A stretch of 43,681 bases of DNA from PGYR01 sp041675005 (GTDB taxonomy: Bacteria; Bacteroidota; Ignavibacteria; Kapaibacteriales; UBA2268): assembly GCA_041675005.1 (NCBI GenBank), contig JBAYUQ010000025.1, positions 1 to 43,681 on the forward strand. Direction: 5' to 3'. A program made the position numbers and the translations under genes. The notes beneath the pieces were generated by a model that saw only the letters and a program-made list of their open reading frames with translations, searched no databases and had not been told where the DNA came from. Shown here one piece after another: positions 26,742 to 35,240 of this stretch. Numbering within the stretch: the first letter of the stretch is position 1; each line of letters starts with the position of its first letter.

Positions 26742-28814
26742 CTACCTCCTCACAAATTTATCAATTATTACTTCACCAGTGGTAGTCTCTAACTCGATTA
26801 TATACGAACCAGTAGGAATTGATTCTACTTCGATTGCAAAAGTATTAGCAGGTGCTTGGCTACCGCCCATTATCCGTTTTCCTTCGGCGTTAATAATCTT
26901 GTAGCTTGTGGCTAATACATCGTTTCTCAATTCGATATTTATAATATTATTTGTTGGGTTTGGGTAGATATTTAGTTGATTATTGCTAACATCCTCGACC
27001 CCAGACTTCACATCTGTTTGCACTAACTTACCTCGTAGATGCTTCCAAAAAGATGCAGTTGGGCTAAACTCTAGGACTTTCTCTCTAACCATATACCACA
27101 CATCGCCTGTGTGGTGGTATTCATCTACAAACTGGCCGTCTGTAATACTAACTTCAGTTACTTTATCAAATGGACCATCAGCGTAGTTGGATCTAAATAC
27201 ATCATAGAAATGGGTAGAACTCATATCAGATATATCCCAAGTCAAGCGGACAGTATAGTCATTCATTTTTTCTGCTTTCAGATTAGATACCGAATTCTCC
27301 AAATCCAAAGGATACATAGTTAGTGTTGGGTCACCTAGTAAACCAACATGTACACCGTTCTTATATGGGTCGTAAGGTTTAGAAGTAGTGTCCGTTTGGA
27401 AATGCTCTAATGGGACATATATATCATTGTTCTGTGTAAGACGTGTACTGTAACCTAAAGGGTAGCCGATAGACATGTGGTGCATGAACCAATGTGGATG
27501 TCCTACCCATGCAGCCGTAAGTACAGATGGCTCTGATGCTAGTGATGCACGAAGAAAGTTATCAGGGCTATCCCAATCGCCTATATAGTCACCATAAAGC
27601 ATAGTGAAAATCGTATTTACTTGCTTTGTAGCAAAGTCTTTACTACTTCCTACACCACCAAGTGAATCGAATGGCTGTCCATTACCACAAGCATAAGAAG
27701 CCATATATGATTCATCTGCTAAAGTTGAGAAGTAATCTCCCTCACTGATACTATCTGGTCCAAACATAGAATTGAAGTTTCGCCAACCCGAAGAGGCAGG
27801 TGCTTCTCGCAAATGTTCATCTGCAAGTTTATCATCTATCAACCCTCTTCTTCGGAAAGGAAGTTGACCCGTTCTGTATTTGTGGTTCTTGTTCAGATAC
27901 CTACGTAGTAGCTCAATTTCTGATTCTGGAAAAGAGGATAGTCCCGACAAATCCAAACTACCTACCATCAAATCTACTTTGTATGGAAATGTATTGTAAC
28001 CATATACCAAATCTTGATAGCCATAATTATTTCTTTCCCAATCTGATTCAAAAGAATTCTCTTTATCTCTATAGGTATGTGCGAAAGCCGTTTTAATTCC
28101 AAATAATCCGTTAGCAGGCCATGCACCAAGGTGATTTGGCTTATTATCAGGAGCAAATTTACCCGAATAAAACTTTGGTGTTTTTCCGATTAATAAAACA
28201 GCTTCAGTATTTAGATTTGGGTTATAATATAAAAAATCTCTAATGCCGAGATAATAAAGATCTAGCACATTTATAAACCTAGCTTCATCATATTTCATCC
28301 TATTCACTTCAACTATTCTAACACCCCACCCTTCCGAAACCAAATCATCACGAAGTCTCTTTATTTCAGATTCTAACGGATAATATACAGTAGAATCTAC
28401 TAATAACAGTACTGTCCTTTTTGCAGCATACGACTCTAACTCTCTGCCACAAGCAAGGTAAGTATTCGATTTGGCTTGTGAGTATGGGAAACCTTCATAT
28501 GTACTATACCTCATAAATGAATTATTTGAATAACTGAACTCATATAATTTACTTTTTTCTATGTTCTTCATTTCGAATGGAGGAAATTGTAAATCGAATA
28601 AATCAGCTATTTCATAAAACTTATTTGAATTACGATCTAACTGATTTAGAAAAAAGTTAAATCTAAGCTTGTCTTCGATTCTATCGAAAACAATAGAATT
28701 ATTCATAGAATCTATTTCAATCTTGACAGGGGTATACAGATATTTTGATTCAGATAATTCTTGCGATTGTAGATTTGAGATTAAAACTATTAATGCTATT
28801 ATTATTAATTTCAT
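26742..28814 (-). CDS. Secreted gingipain-like (C25-like) protein with T9SS sorting tail
   Basis: A 690-residue exported protein. A short signal peptide (MKLIIIALIVLISNLQSQ) is followed by an alpha/beta region (VLLLVDSTVYYPLESEIKRLRDDLVSEGWGVRIVEV) that fits the caspase-like fold of C25 peptidases. A core around SYACGNGQPFDS and YGDYIGDWDSPDNFLRASLAS follows. A fibronectin-like domain (about 515-600) and a type A sorting tail (IYPNPTNNIINIEL, then PTGSYIIELE) complete it. Catalytic Cys/His assignment is not certain: Cys in ACGNG is a candidate, and the expected HGx motif ahead of it is not clear. It could be a protease or an inactive relative. The ATG has AGGA seven bases upstream. Confidence 0.75.
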   Translation of the reverse strand: MKLIIIALIVLISNLQSQELSESKYLYTPVKIEIDSMNNSIVFDRIEDKLRFNFFLNQLDRNSNKFYEIADLFDLQFPPFEMKNIEKSKLYEFSYSNNSFMRYSTYEGFPYSQAKSNTYLACGRELESYAAKRTVLLLVDSTVYYPLESEIKRLRDDLVSEGWGVRIVEVNRMKYDEARFINVLDLYYLGIRDFLYYNPNLNTEAVLLIGKTPKFYSGKFAPDNKPNHLGAWPANGLFGIKTAFAHTYRDKENSFESDWERNNYGYQDLVYGYNTFPYKVDLMVGSLDLSGLSSFPESEIELLRRYLNKNHKYRTGQLPFRRRGLIDDKLADEHLREAPASSGWRNFNSMFGPDSISEGDYFSTLADESYMASYACGNGQPFDSLGGVGSSKDFATKQVNTIFTMLYGDYIGDWDSPDNFLRASLASEPSVLTAAWVGHPHWFMHHMSIGYPLGYSTRLTQNNDIYVPLEHFQTDTTSKPYDPYKNGVHVGLLGDPTLTMYPLDLENSVSNLKAEKMNDYTVRLTWDISDMSSTHFYDVFRSNYADGPFDKVTEVSITDGQFVDEYHHTGDVWYMVREKVLEFSPTASFWKHLRGKLVQTDVKSGVEDVSNNQLNIYPNPTNNIINIELRNDVLATSYKIINAEGKRIMGGSQAPANTFAIEVESIPTGSYIIELETTTGEVIIDKFVRR

Positions 28815-29026
28815 TTTATTTTCCTGAAATTGTACAACACCTAACTATAAAGACACATGAACACGAAAAACGTCTCCGAGATATGTAAAGTTTATTTGGG
28901 GGTAATCATGGACTTCAGAATAAGGACATCACTTGCTCACCACATCACCCCAAAGTTAACACTGCCGTAAGTACCGACCTCTCTTAGCTACTAGTTTATA
29001 TATCAATGAAGACAAATCGTTTATAA

Positions 29027-29656
29027 TCACAGATTTAGGAGTCTGGATATTTCTTCGAATTCACTAGGTTTATTCATATTAAAAAAGGTACCAGCTTCGT
29101 AGTTTGGTATGTCCTTTTCTGCATCAATTATCATAGCATTCTCTTCTTTAATAAGACTAAATACTTTGCAACCTCTTTTCACTTGCTCACCATCTCTTAT
29201 CTCATCTTGTGAGTATTCTACAATTATATTTTCGATTTTGGCGATGACTGATTTGTGATAAACCCCAGCTAATTGCTGGTAAAATCCATCGGCTTTTGCT
29301 ATTGTAATTGAAGATTCTGTTTCAAATTCAACTAAAAACTTTATAGTTTTAGCATTCATTAACTGCATATCACATGATATAATGAAATTTTTATCTGTAG
29401 TTGAAGCTTTCAATCCCGCATGAATGCCTGCTATTGGGCCGGCATTTGAGTAAATATCAGGCACCATTTCTAACCCAAGGAATTCATATTCCGAAGGGGT
29501 ATTCGTACTTAATATAATGTATGGGAATATAGGTCTCACAAGATCAACTATTCTTTCAATCGCTGTTCGATTACCTATTTTCAGGAGTGATTTATTCTGT
29601 CCCATTCTGGTAGATTTCCCACCTGATAGGATTATTACTGTCATATCACTATACAT
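29027..29656 (-). CDS. mobA: Molybdenum cofactor guanylyltransferase MobA
   Basis: A 209-residue enzyme that joins GMP to molybdopterin to make the MGD form used by NarG-type reductases. The nucleotide-binding motif VIILSGGKSTRMGQNKSLL is intact, followed by GPIAGIHAGLKAS and the metal-binding IISCDMQLMN. The ATG at 29656 has GGAG ten bases upstream; the alternative at 29644 gives an ATGA overlap with moeA. It is the last gene of the Moco operon, and no terminator hairpin is obvious after it. Confidence 0.95.
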   Translation of the reverse strand: MYSDMTVIILSGGKSTRMGQNKSLLKIGNRTAIERIVDLVRPIFPYIILSTNTPSEYEFLGLEMVPDIYSNAGPIAGIHAGLKASTTDKNFIISCDMQLMNAKTIKFLVEFETESSITIAKADGFYQQLAGVYHKSVIAKIENIIVEYSQDEIRDGEQVKRGCKVFSLIKEENAMIIDAEKDIPNYEAGTFFNMNKPSEFEEISRLLNL

Positions 29657-30861
29657 TCTATTTTTTCTCCTTTTTTTGGTGATATTCTTTCTTCTTTAAT
29701 TACTATTAAACAGTTGGCATTGCTTAACCCTGCCATATCACCACTCGAATGAGATCCTGAATCTACAACAAAATATTGTTCATCTTTTTTATATAGCATA
29801 CCTCTTGAGAAATGACGTTTTCCATCTTTCTTATTTAGGTCACTTGTGAGTTCTGCTCTAACTATATTATTCGAATTTATATTATAGTACTTATCAAGTG
29901 TATATTTTACAAATACTAGAAATGTAACAAATGATGAAACTGGGTTTCCAGGTAGTCCAAATACTAATTTATGTTTATTGTTATGCTTATATGTTCCAAA
30001 AAAAACTGGTTTACCTGGTTTAATATTTACACTCCAAAATTTCTCATCAATGTCATTTTGTTGCAGGATTTCTTTGATGAAATCATATTTCCCAACAGAG
30101 ACACCACCAGTTGTGATGAAAATATCTATATCTGAATTTAGAGCAGTTATGATTTTTTCTTCCGTTAGACTGCGATCATCTCCAACAAGTCCAAAGCTCA
30201 CGGGTATATGACCTGCCTCCTTTATTGCTAATATTAAAGTATAAAGATTACTTGCTCTTATTTTGTCGCCCTCTGGCTTTTCAGATATTTCTACTAACTC
30301 GTCACCCGTTACGAGTAGTCCAATTTTTAATCTAGAATAAACAGTAACTTTCCCAACTCCACAAGTAGCAAGCATAGGTATATGATTAGACTTTATTTGT
30401 GTGTCTTGTTTTATAGCTAGCATTCCAATATGAAGGTCGCTAGCTTTTTCACGAATATGTTGATTTCTCTTTATTGACATATCGTCTAGCAGAGTTATAA
30501 CATCCCCATCATCTGATATTAATTCAATTGGAATGACAGTATCAGCATTTACCGGTATTTTCCCACCAGTCATAATCCTAACACAAGAATTCTCATCTAT
30601 ATTATACTCTTCAAAGTTACCAGCAGAAATCTCACCAAGTACTGCCCAGGATTTGATATTTGAATTGAATTTCACTGCAATTCCATCCATTGCCGAATTA
30701 TTAAAAGGTGGCTGATCTATATCTGAGAACACATCTTTGGCTAGAATTCTGCCAAGAGAGTCTAGCAAATCTACAATTTCTGTCCTCTTTTCTATTTTGC
30801 TTAATTCTGCGTTAATAATATCTATTGCATCGCCGTAGTTTATCATTTGTTTGTTTTCCAT
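29641..30861 (-). CDS. moeA: Molybdopterin molybdenumtransferase MoeA
   Basis: A 406-residue enzyme that inserts molybdate into adenylylated molybdopterin. The family core is present: DIDQPPFNNSAMDGIAV, ISAGNFEEYNIDENSCVRIMTGGKIP, ITTGGVSVGKYDFIKEIL and the conserved FGLPGNPVSSFVTFLVFV. Domain IV ends the protein (SGDMAGLSNANCLIVI). It overlaps moaE at its 5' end by 19 bp and mobA at its 3' end, showing tight translational packing in the operon. Confidence 0.97.
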   Translation of the reverse strand: MENKQMINYGDAIDIINAELSKIEKRTEIVDLLDSLGRILAKDVFSDIDQPPFNNSAMDGIAVKFNSNIKSWAVLGEISAGNFEEYNIDENSCVRIMTGGKIPVNADTVIPIELISDDGDVITLLDDMSIKRNQHIREKASDLHIGMLAIKQDTQIKSNHIPMLATCGVGKVTVYSRLKIGLLVTGDELVEISEKPEGDKIRASNLYTLILAIKEAGHIPVSFGLVGDDRSLTEEKIITALNSDIDIFITTGGVSVGKYDFIKEILQQNDIDEKFWSVNIKPGKPVFFGTYKHNNKHKLVFGLPGNPVSSFVTFLVFVKYTLDKYYNINSNNIVRAELTSDLNKKDGKRHFSRGMLYKKDEQYFVVDSGSHSSGDMAGLSNANCLIVIKEERISPKKGEKIECIVI

Positions 30862-31289
30862 TGATACGAACTATCTTCAAATATTTCTTTCCCAAATATC
30901 GGTACATTTGCTTTTATCTCCTCAACTATAAACCTTGTAGCACCCATTGCATCATCTCTATGGGGAGAGGATGAGAATACAAATAAACAAATTTCGCCAG
31001 CATTGACTCTGCCTAAACTATGATAAATATGTAAGCATTTGAGGTCGAATTTTTCAAATGTGGTCTCTCTTAGTTCATAAATTCGTTTTTCTGCCATTTC
31101 TTCATAAGCGGTGTATTCTATACCAGCTACAACTTTATTATCTATAATGTCTGCACGGACTTGCCCTAGAAAAATATCATGTGCACCAATATCAGTTTTC
31201 ACCTGATGATGTGCTATTGATTCAGCTATTTTCTGTGGGGTAATTGCACCTTCGGTAAATATTGATTTTCGTTTTTCTACTTCTGCCAT
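30843..31289 (-). CDS. moaE: Molybdopterin synthase large subunit MoaE
   Basis: A 148-residue catalytic subunit of molybdopterin synthase, which transfers sulfur from MoaD thiocarboxylate to cyclic pyranopterin monophosphate. Family motifs seen are IEYTAYEEMAEKRI, IYHSLGRVNAGEICLFVFSSSPHRDDAMGATRFIVEEIKANVPIFGKE and a final YQWKTN. The lysine in the IKANVPIFGKE segment lies where the active-site lysines are expected. It overlaps moeB by 13 bp and moeA by 19 bp. Confidence 0.96.
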   Translation of the reverse strand: MAEVEKRKSIFTEGAITPQKIAESIAHHQVKTDIGAHDIFLGQVRADIIDNKVVAGIEYTAYEEMAEKRIYELRETTFEKFDLKCLHIYHSLGRVNAGEICLFVFSSSPHRDDAMGATRFIVEEIKANVPIFGKEIFEDSSYQWKTNK

Positions 31290-32371
31290 GATACGATTCC
31301 ATTTTTTAAATTATATAAGTTAACAAATCCCTCTTTCTCAAAAGTATCTAAACATTTTTTACTCCTTACACCCGTTTGACAACAAATTACTGTGTACTTG
31401 CTTTTATCTAATAAGTGAATACTGTTAGAGATTTCGTCCATTGGTATATTTACGACTAGATGGTTTGGTATTTTTGGTAATTCCCATTCTTGACGAACGT
31501 CAACAATTTGTACTATCTCAGATTTTAATAATTCTTCTAAGCTCTCAGCACTTATATCTTTGCAAGTAATAGTTCCATTTTTATTGCTACAGAAAAATTC
31601 ATAGTCAAATTCCTCAAAACTGTTCTTTAGCTCAGTCAATTCTGAATGATATTCTTGAGATTTATTGATATTGATAAAGTGTATATCCGATGAAAGTCCA
31701 TCATAGATTAATAGCTTTCCAGATAATACAGAGCCAATGTCAAGAATGATTTTTATTACTTCTATGGATTGCATAATCCCGATGATACCTGGTAATACGC
31801 CAAGTACTCCCACCTCAGAGCAATTACCAACCTCACTAGGTGGGTTTGGGAAAAGACATCTGTAGCTAGGACCATTATTGTAATTAAAAACCGAAACCTG
31901 ACCTTCAAACTTGTAAATACTTCCATATACAAATGGCTTTCCCAGTATAACGCATGCGTCGTTGATTATATAACGAGTTGCAAAATTATCCGTACCATCT
32001 AATATTATATCATAACGTGAAAATAATTCTAAAGCATTTTTATTAGTGAGTCTTGTTTGTTGGATTTCAAAGCTGACAAATGGGTTTTGCTTACTTAGTT
32101 TTTCAGATGCAACAAATGCCTTATTGCGTCCTATATCATCATGGGAGTATAACACTTGCCTTTGTAGGTTCGATTCTTCGATAAGATCATCATCAATTAT
32201 ACCAATTCTACCAACTCCACTAGCAGTTAGATACTGTAGCGCAGGGCATGATAAACCACCCGCACCAACAACTAATACACTAGCAGAACTTAGTTTTTCC
32301 TGTCCTTTGATACCAACATTGTCTAATAATAGATGCCTACTATATCTATATTTTTCTTCTTTACTCAGCAA
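31277..32371 (-). CDS. moeB: Molybdopterin-synthase adenylyltransferase MoeB fused to a rhodanese domain (MoeZ-type)
   Basis: A 364-residue enzyme that adenylates the MoaD C-terminus and, through its rhodanese domain, can supply the sulfur. The ThiF/MoeB domain (residues 1-245) has VVGAGGLSCPALQYL, the adenylating region DDDLIEESNLQRQVLY and the crossover loop NCSEVGVLG (Cys184). The rhodanese domain (about 265-364) has active Cys331 in CCQTGVRS. Unlike E. coli MoeB, the first zinc pair CYRC reads SYRC here and the second CxxC is absent. The start is TTG at 32371, with no upstream ATG before an in-frame stop. An 86-bp gap, larger than elsewhere in the operon, separates it from moaD. Confidence 0.95.
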   Translation of the reverse strand: MLSKEEKYRYSRHLLLDNVGIKGQEKLSSASVLVVGAGGLSCPALQYLTASGVGRIGIIDDDLIEESNLQRQVLYSHDDIGRNKAFVASEKLSKQNPFVSFEIQQTRLTNKNALELFSRYDIILDGTDNFATRYIINDACVILGKPFVYGSIYKFEGQVSVFNYNNGPSYRCLFPNPPSEVGNCSEVGVLGVLPGIIGIMQSIEVIKIILDIGSVLSGKLLIYDGLSSDIHFININKSQEYHSELTELKNSFEEFDYEFFCSNKNGTITCKDISAESLEELLKSEIVQIVDVRQEWELPKIPNHLVVNIPMDEISNSIHLLDKSKYTVICCQTGVRSKKCLDTFEKEGFVNLYNLKNGIVSWQK

Positions 32372-32457
32372 TTTTTCCAGCTTCTTTTTTATTTTCTATT
32401 CTAAGATTATATCTTTCCTATTTAAAATCATACTCTACGGTCTTAGCCGAAATATGG

Positions 32458-32682
32458 TTAGCCACCAGCGAATGGTGGTAAGAATACTACCTCATCATTT
32501 TCTTTTAATCGGTAGTCTGCTTTCACTATATCTTGATTGACTGCGACCTTGTAGTCTGTAGTTTTGATCTCTGAGAAATGGTTTATCAAGTCTTCAACTG
32601 TGTTAGCACTAATATCTATACTTTCAGCTTGCTTTCTCATTTTCTCAGCTACAATTCCATAATATTTCATATTAATTTTCAT
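32458..32682 (-). CDS. moaD: Molybdopterin synthase sulfur-carrier subunit MoaD
   Basis: A 74-residue ubiquitin-like sulfur carrier ending in the required Gly-Gly (VVFLPPFAGG). Its C-terminus is adenylated by MoeB and converted to a thiocarboxylate. The start at 32682 has AAGGA eight bases upstream inside moaC; an ATG at 32670 is a weaker choice. It overlaps moaC by 11 bp. Confidence 0.95.
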   Translation of the reverse strand: MKINMKYYGIVAEKMRKQAESIDISANTVEDLINHFSEIKTTDYKVAVNQDIVKADYRLKENDEVVFLPPFAGG

Positions 32683-33157
32683 TGTTCAAATCCTTATAAT
32701 AGTTTCCAGATTTCCCACCAGTTTTTTCAATAAGTTGTATATTTGTAATCAACATATCTTTTGCAATTGCCTTGCACATATCATAAATCGTAAGCAGAGC
32801 AATACTAACAGCACTGAGGGCTTCCATCTCAATACCAGTTGGCCCTATAGTGGAAGCAAAAGAGTTTGCAGTGATTTTATCCTTCTCAAGCTTTAATTCA
32901 ACATCTAACTTTGATATGAAAATGTTATGACAAAGCGGAATTAGCTCAGATGTTTTCTTAGCTCCCATGATTCCAGCAATTTTTGCTAAGGTTAGGACAT
33001 CACCTTTTTTAATTTCATTGTTTTTAATAGCATTGTAAATATCATTTGATATTCGAATTTCTCCATAAGCAATTGCTGTTCTTAGGGTTTCTCCTTTGGT
33101 AGAAACATCAACCATTTCTGCTTTTCCCTCTGTATTAACATGTGTTAGGCTCTTCAT
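32672..33157 (-). CDS. moaC: Cyclic pyranopterin monophosphate synthase MoaC
   Basis: A 161-residue enzyme that works with MoaA in making cyclic pyranopterin monophosphate from GTP. Family motifs are AEMVDVSTKGETLRTAIAYG, GIMGAKKTSELIPLCHNIFISK, GPTGIEMEALSAVSIALLTIYDMCKA and the closing LIEKTGGKSG. It starts 3 bp after the moaA stop. Confidence 0.97.
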   Translation of the reverse strand: MKSLTHVNTEGKAEMVDVSTKGETLRTAIAYGEIRISNDIYNAIKNNEIKKGDVLTLAKIAGIMGAKKTSELIPLCHNIFISKLDVELKLEKDKITANSFASTIGPTGIEMEALSAVSIALLTIYDMCKAIAKDMLITNIQLIEKTGGKSGNYYKDLNNEN

Positions 33158-33160
33158 TTC

Positions 33161-34159
33161 TCAACCTCCTATTGACATCATTTTATTATCAGTGAAATTC
33201 ATCAATATTTTAGCTGGAGGATGTTCTTTGGGTTTATCATAAAGAGCAATTTGCAGTAGATGAGATATACTTTCATCACTATGGGAATTCAATAATTCCT
33301 TGAAATTAAGTCCTGAGTTCTTATCAGAAAGTAAACATAACTTCAATCTTCCATTAGCAGTGATTCTTAGTCTGTTACAATCTCCACAAAAATGTTCTGT
33401 CATCGAAGTAATAAAACTTAGTTTTATTTTTTCACCCACTATGTCATAGTCCTTTGATACAGCATGCGGTAATGTTTTCAAAGGTAAAAGTTTATGTTGA
33501 GTGCTAATAGTTTCAATGATTTCCTTATACCCGATAAACTTATTTTCCGACCAGTCGTTATTACTAAATGGCATAAATTCTATAAATCGGAGATTAATAT
33601 TTCTCCCTTTGAAATAATCGATAAAGTCTAAAAACTCATCGTCATTTACTCCTCTCATAGCGACAGCATTAATTTTCAGCGGGTGGAATCCAAGGGTCTC
33701 TGCTTTTTCGATTGCTCTTATGACTTCCAGAAACTTATCATGAGCCGTTATTTCTTTAAACTTATTTCTTTGTAAAGTATCAAGACTGATATTTAACCTA
33801 TCAAGCCCATTCTCTTTTAATATCTCAAGCTTGTCTTCTAGTAATGTTCCATTTGTTGTAAGTCCAATTTCGAATGGGTGGTTCTTTTTTATTTTATTCA
33901 ATTCTTTAAAAAAAGGTATAATATCCTTACGAACCATTGGCTCACCACCGGTAAGTCGGATTTTTTTAAATCCATGATCGACAACAAAAAGTTTAACTAG
34001 TCGAGCAAGCTCTTCATAACTTAGGATTGAGCTCCTAGCTGAAGATGTACTTGGAGCATTAATTGGATTGCAGTAAAAACAATTTAAGTTGCACCTATCT
34101 ATCAAAGATATTCTTAAATAATCATGCACTCTGTCGTATTTATCAATCAATTGTTTCAT
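33161..34159 (-). CDS. moaA: GTP 3',8-cyclase MoaA
   Basis: A 332-residue radical SAM enzyme for the first step of molybdenum cofactor synthesis. The N-terminal [4Fe-4S] motif is CNLNCFYC (C23, C27, C30). The C-terminal cluster ligands are CGDCNRLRITANGRLKLCL. The essential Gly-Gly tail is present (MMSIGG). The GGEP radical-SAM motif reads RLTGGEPMVRKDI. It is the first cofactor-synthesis gene of the operon, 7 bp downstream of the chrA-like gene. Confidence 0.97.
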   Translation of the reverse strand: MKQLIDKYDRVHDYLRISLIDRCNLNCFYCNPINAPSTSSARSSILSYEELARLVKLFVVDHGFKKIRLTGGEPMVRKDIIPFFKELNKIKKNHPFEIGLTTNGTLLEDKLEILKENGLDRLNISLDTLQRNKFKEITAHDKFLEVIRAIEKAETLGFHPLKINAVAMRGVNDDEFLDFIDYFKGRNINLRFIEFMPFSNNDWSENKFIGYKEIIETISTQHKLLPLKTLPHAVSKDYDIVGEKIKLSFITSMTEHFCGDCNRLRITANGRLKLCLLSDKNSGLNFKELLNSHSDESISHLLQIALYDKPKEHPPAKILMNFTDNKMMSIGG

Positions 34160-34166
34160 GTTCCTC

Positions 34167-34685
34167 TCATAATATTATTAATGCAACGATTGCAGATATT
34201 CCAACTATATAAGCTGGATGAAGTTTGAAAAATATAATTAGAGCTGCACCAATTGCCATGATTAGCCCAGTCTTCCATTCTAGAGGCATTTTTGTTGCAT
34301 ATTGAAACATTATTGCTGCCACCATACCAATAACTGCAAATTTTATTCCTTTGAATGCTTTCATAACTGCTTCATTTTTGGAATAATACGAATAAAAATA
34401 AGACGCGACCATAATAACAATTGCTGGAACCATCAAGTTCCCTAGGTTGGCCACAACTGCACCTAAGATACCGCCCGCTTTATAGCCAGTATAGGTAGCG
34501 AACTTCACTGATATAGCACCAGGAAAAACTTCGACCATACCTAATACATGTAAAAATTCATCAGGAGTTAGCCACCCGTAATTTTGCACTGCCTCTTTTT
34601 CGATAAGTGGGATGAGTGAATATGCTCCTCCAAATGAGAATGATCCTACCTTGAAAAATGCAAGAAATAGATCTAGATATATCAT
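34167..34685 (-). CDS. chrA: ChrA-family transporter (short, single-domain)
   Basis: A 172-residue membrane protein of the CHR (chromate transporter) family, with FFKVGSFSFGGAYSLIPLIEKE and WLTPDEFLHVLGMVEVFPGAISVKFATYTGYKAGGILGAVVANLG matching the family signature. It is a half-size protein with five or six helices. Short CHR proteins often occur as adjacent pairs, but only one is present here. Its place between the CMD gene and moaA, overlapping the CMD stop by 1 bp (TAATG), suggests an oxyanion-related job in molybdenum handling, for example molybdate or sulfate transport. That is inference; the family is known for chromate efflux. Confidence 0.85.
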   Translation of the reverse strand: MIYLDLFLAFFKVGSFSFGGAYSLIPLIEKEAVQNYGWLTPDEFLHVLGMVEVFPGAISVKFATYTGYKAGGILGAVVANLGNLMVPAIVIMVASYFYSYYSKNEAVMKAFKGIKFAVIGMVAAIMFQYATKMPLEWKTGLIMAIGAALIIFFKLHPAYIVGISAIVALIIL

Positions 34686-35002
34686 TATGCCTTCTCTTCA
34701 AGTTGTTCGATTACTTTTAGAGCTATCATCATTTTTGGGAATCCAATTGTAGGTAGAGATAAAAAAGCAACATGCTTCATCTCATCTGGTGTAGCGCCTA
34801 TCTTACTTGCTTTTCTTGCATGTGAGGCAATTGCACCTTCTAACCCAGCACCAGTGGAGATGGCAAGCTTTACAAGGGCTCGTGTTTTTGCATCTAATGG
34901 GCCTGCCGAATGGACGGCTTCTCCAAGACCTTCATAGGAGTTTAAAATATCTGGATAATTCTCTTTTACCTTAATGTATCGAGATGGAATTTTGTCTTTC
35001 AT
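34685..35002 (-). CDS. Carboxymuconolactone decarboxylase-family (AhpD-like fold) protein, Cys-less
   Basis: A 105-residue protein with the CMD fold, seen as GPLDAKTRALVKLAISTGAGLEGAIASHARKASKIGATPDEMKHVAFLSLPTIGFPKMM. The redox CxxC of AhpD is absent: the place of the first Cys is occupied by GAGLEGAIASH. It is therefore unlikely to act as a peroxidase and may bind a small molecule. It is the first gene of the Moco operon, directly behind the leader terminator, and shares a TAATG overlap with the chrA-like gene. The true role is unknown. Confidence 0.85.
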   Translation of the reverse strand: MKDKIPSRYIKVKENYPDILNSYEGLGEAVHSAGPLDAKTRALVKLAISTGAGLEGAIASHARKASKIGATPDEMKHVAFLSLPTIGFPKMMIALKVIEQLEEKA

Positions 35003-35023
35003 AATAGTAGTCCTTATTAATAT

Positions 35024-35066
35024 AAAAAAAACTCATTTCTACTTGTAATAAAGGTAGAAATGAGTT
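35024..35066 (-). terminator. Leader terminator (attenuator) of the Moco operon
   Basis: On the minus strand AACTCATTTCTAC (35066-35054) pairs perfectly with GTAGAAATGAGTT (35042-35030), with an 11-base loop, and is followed directly by a T run reaching 35024. This 13-bp intrinsic terminator sits 21 bp upstream of the first gene's ATG (35002), so it lies between promoter and operon. That is the layout of a premature-termination control element. Confidence 0.85.
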
Positions 35067-35111
35067 GTATCTTTCATATTATGACGGCTATTAGGCAATC
35101 ATTACTCTTTC

Positions 35112-35204
35112 TATCCTTTGCAAATCGGGCAGGGTTGGATGTTTCCATCATCAACCCCTATCGGTTTAAAACCCTTATTATCATGATATTGACAACTTAG
35201 GATA
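35112..35204 (-). ncRNA. Structured leader RNA upstream of the Moco operon (candidate riboswitch aptamer)
   Basis: Reading the minus strand, UAUCCU (35204-35199) can pair with AGGAUA (35117-35112) as a closing helix. Inside lie UUGUCA (35195-35190) with UGAUAA (35183-35178), and a strong hairpin. That hairpin has GGGUUG (35157-35152) pairing with CAACCC (35137-35132), an AU bulge, then GAUG (35149-35146) with CAUC (35141-35138) closed by a GAAA tetraloop. This is a multi-helix junction followed by the terminator at 35024-35066. I cannot match it to the known Moco, TPP or c-di-GMP riboswitch consensus from memory. Ligand and class are unknown. Confidence 0.55.
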
Positions 35205-35240
35205 AATAAACTCGGATAATTATATACTTTTTCTCGAGGA

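Noticed and set aside
28815..29026. Gap between the C25-like gene and mobA, checked for a small gene or terminator
   Set aside because: No reading frame with a plausible start and no hairpin-plus-T structure could be supported.
34685..35002. Reading the first Moco operon gene as alkylhydroperoxidase AhpD
   Set aside because: The CxxC redox pair needed for AhpD activity is missing.
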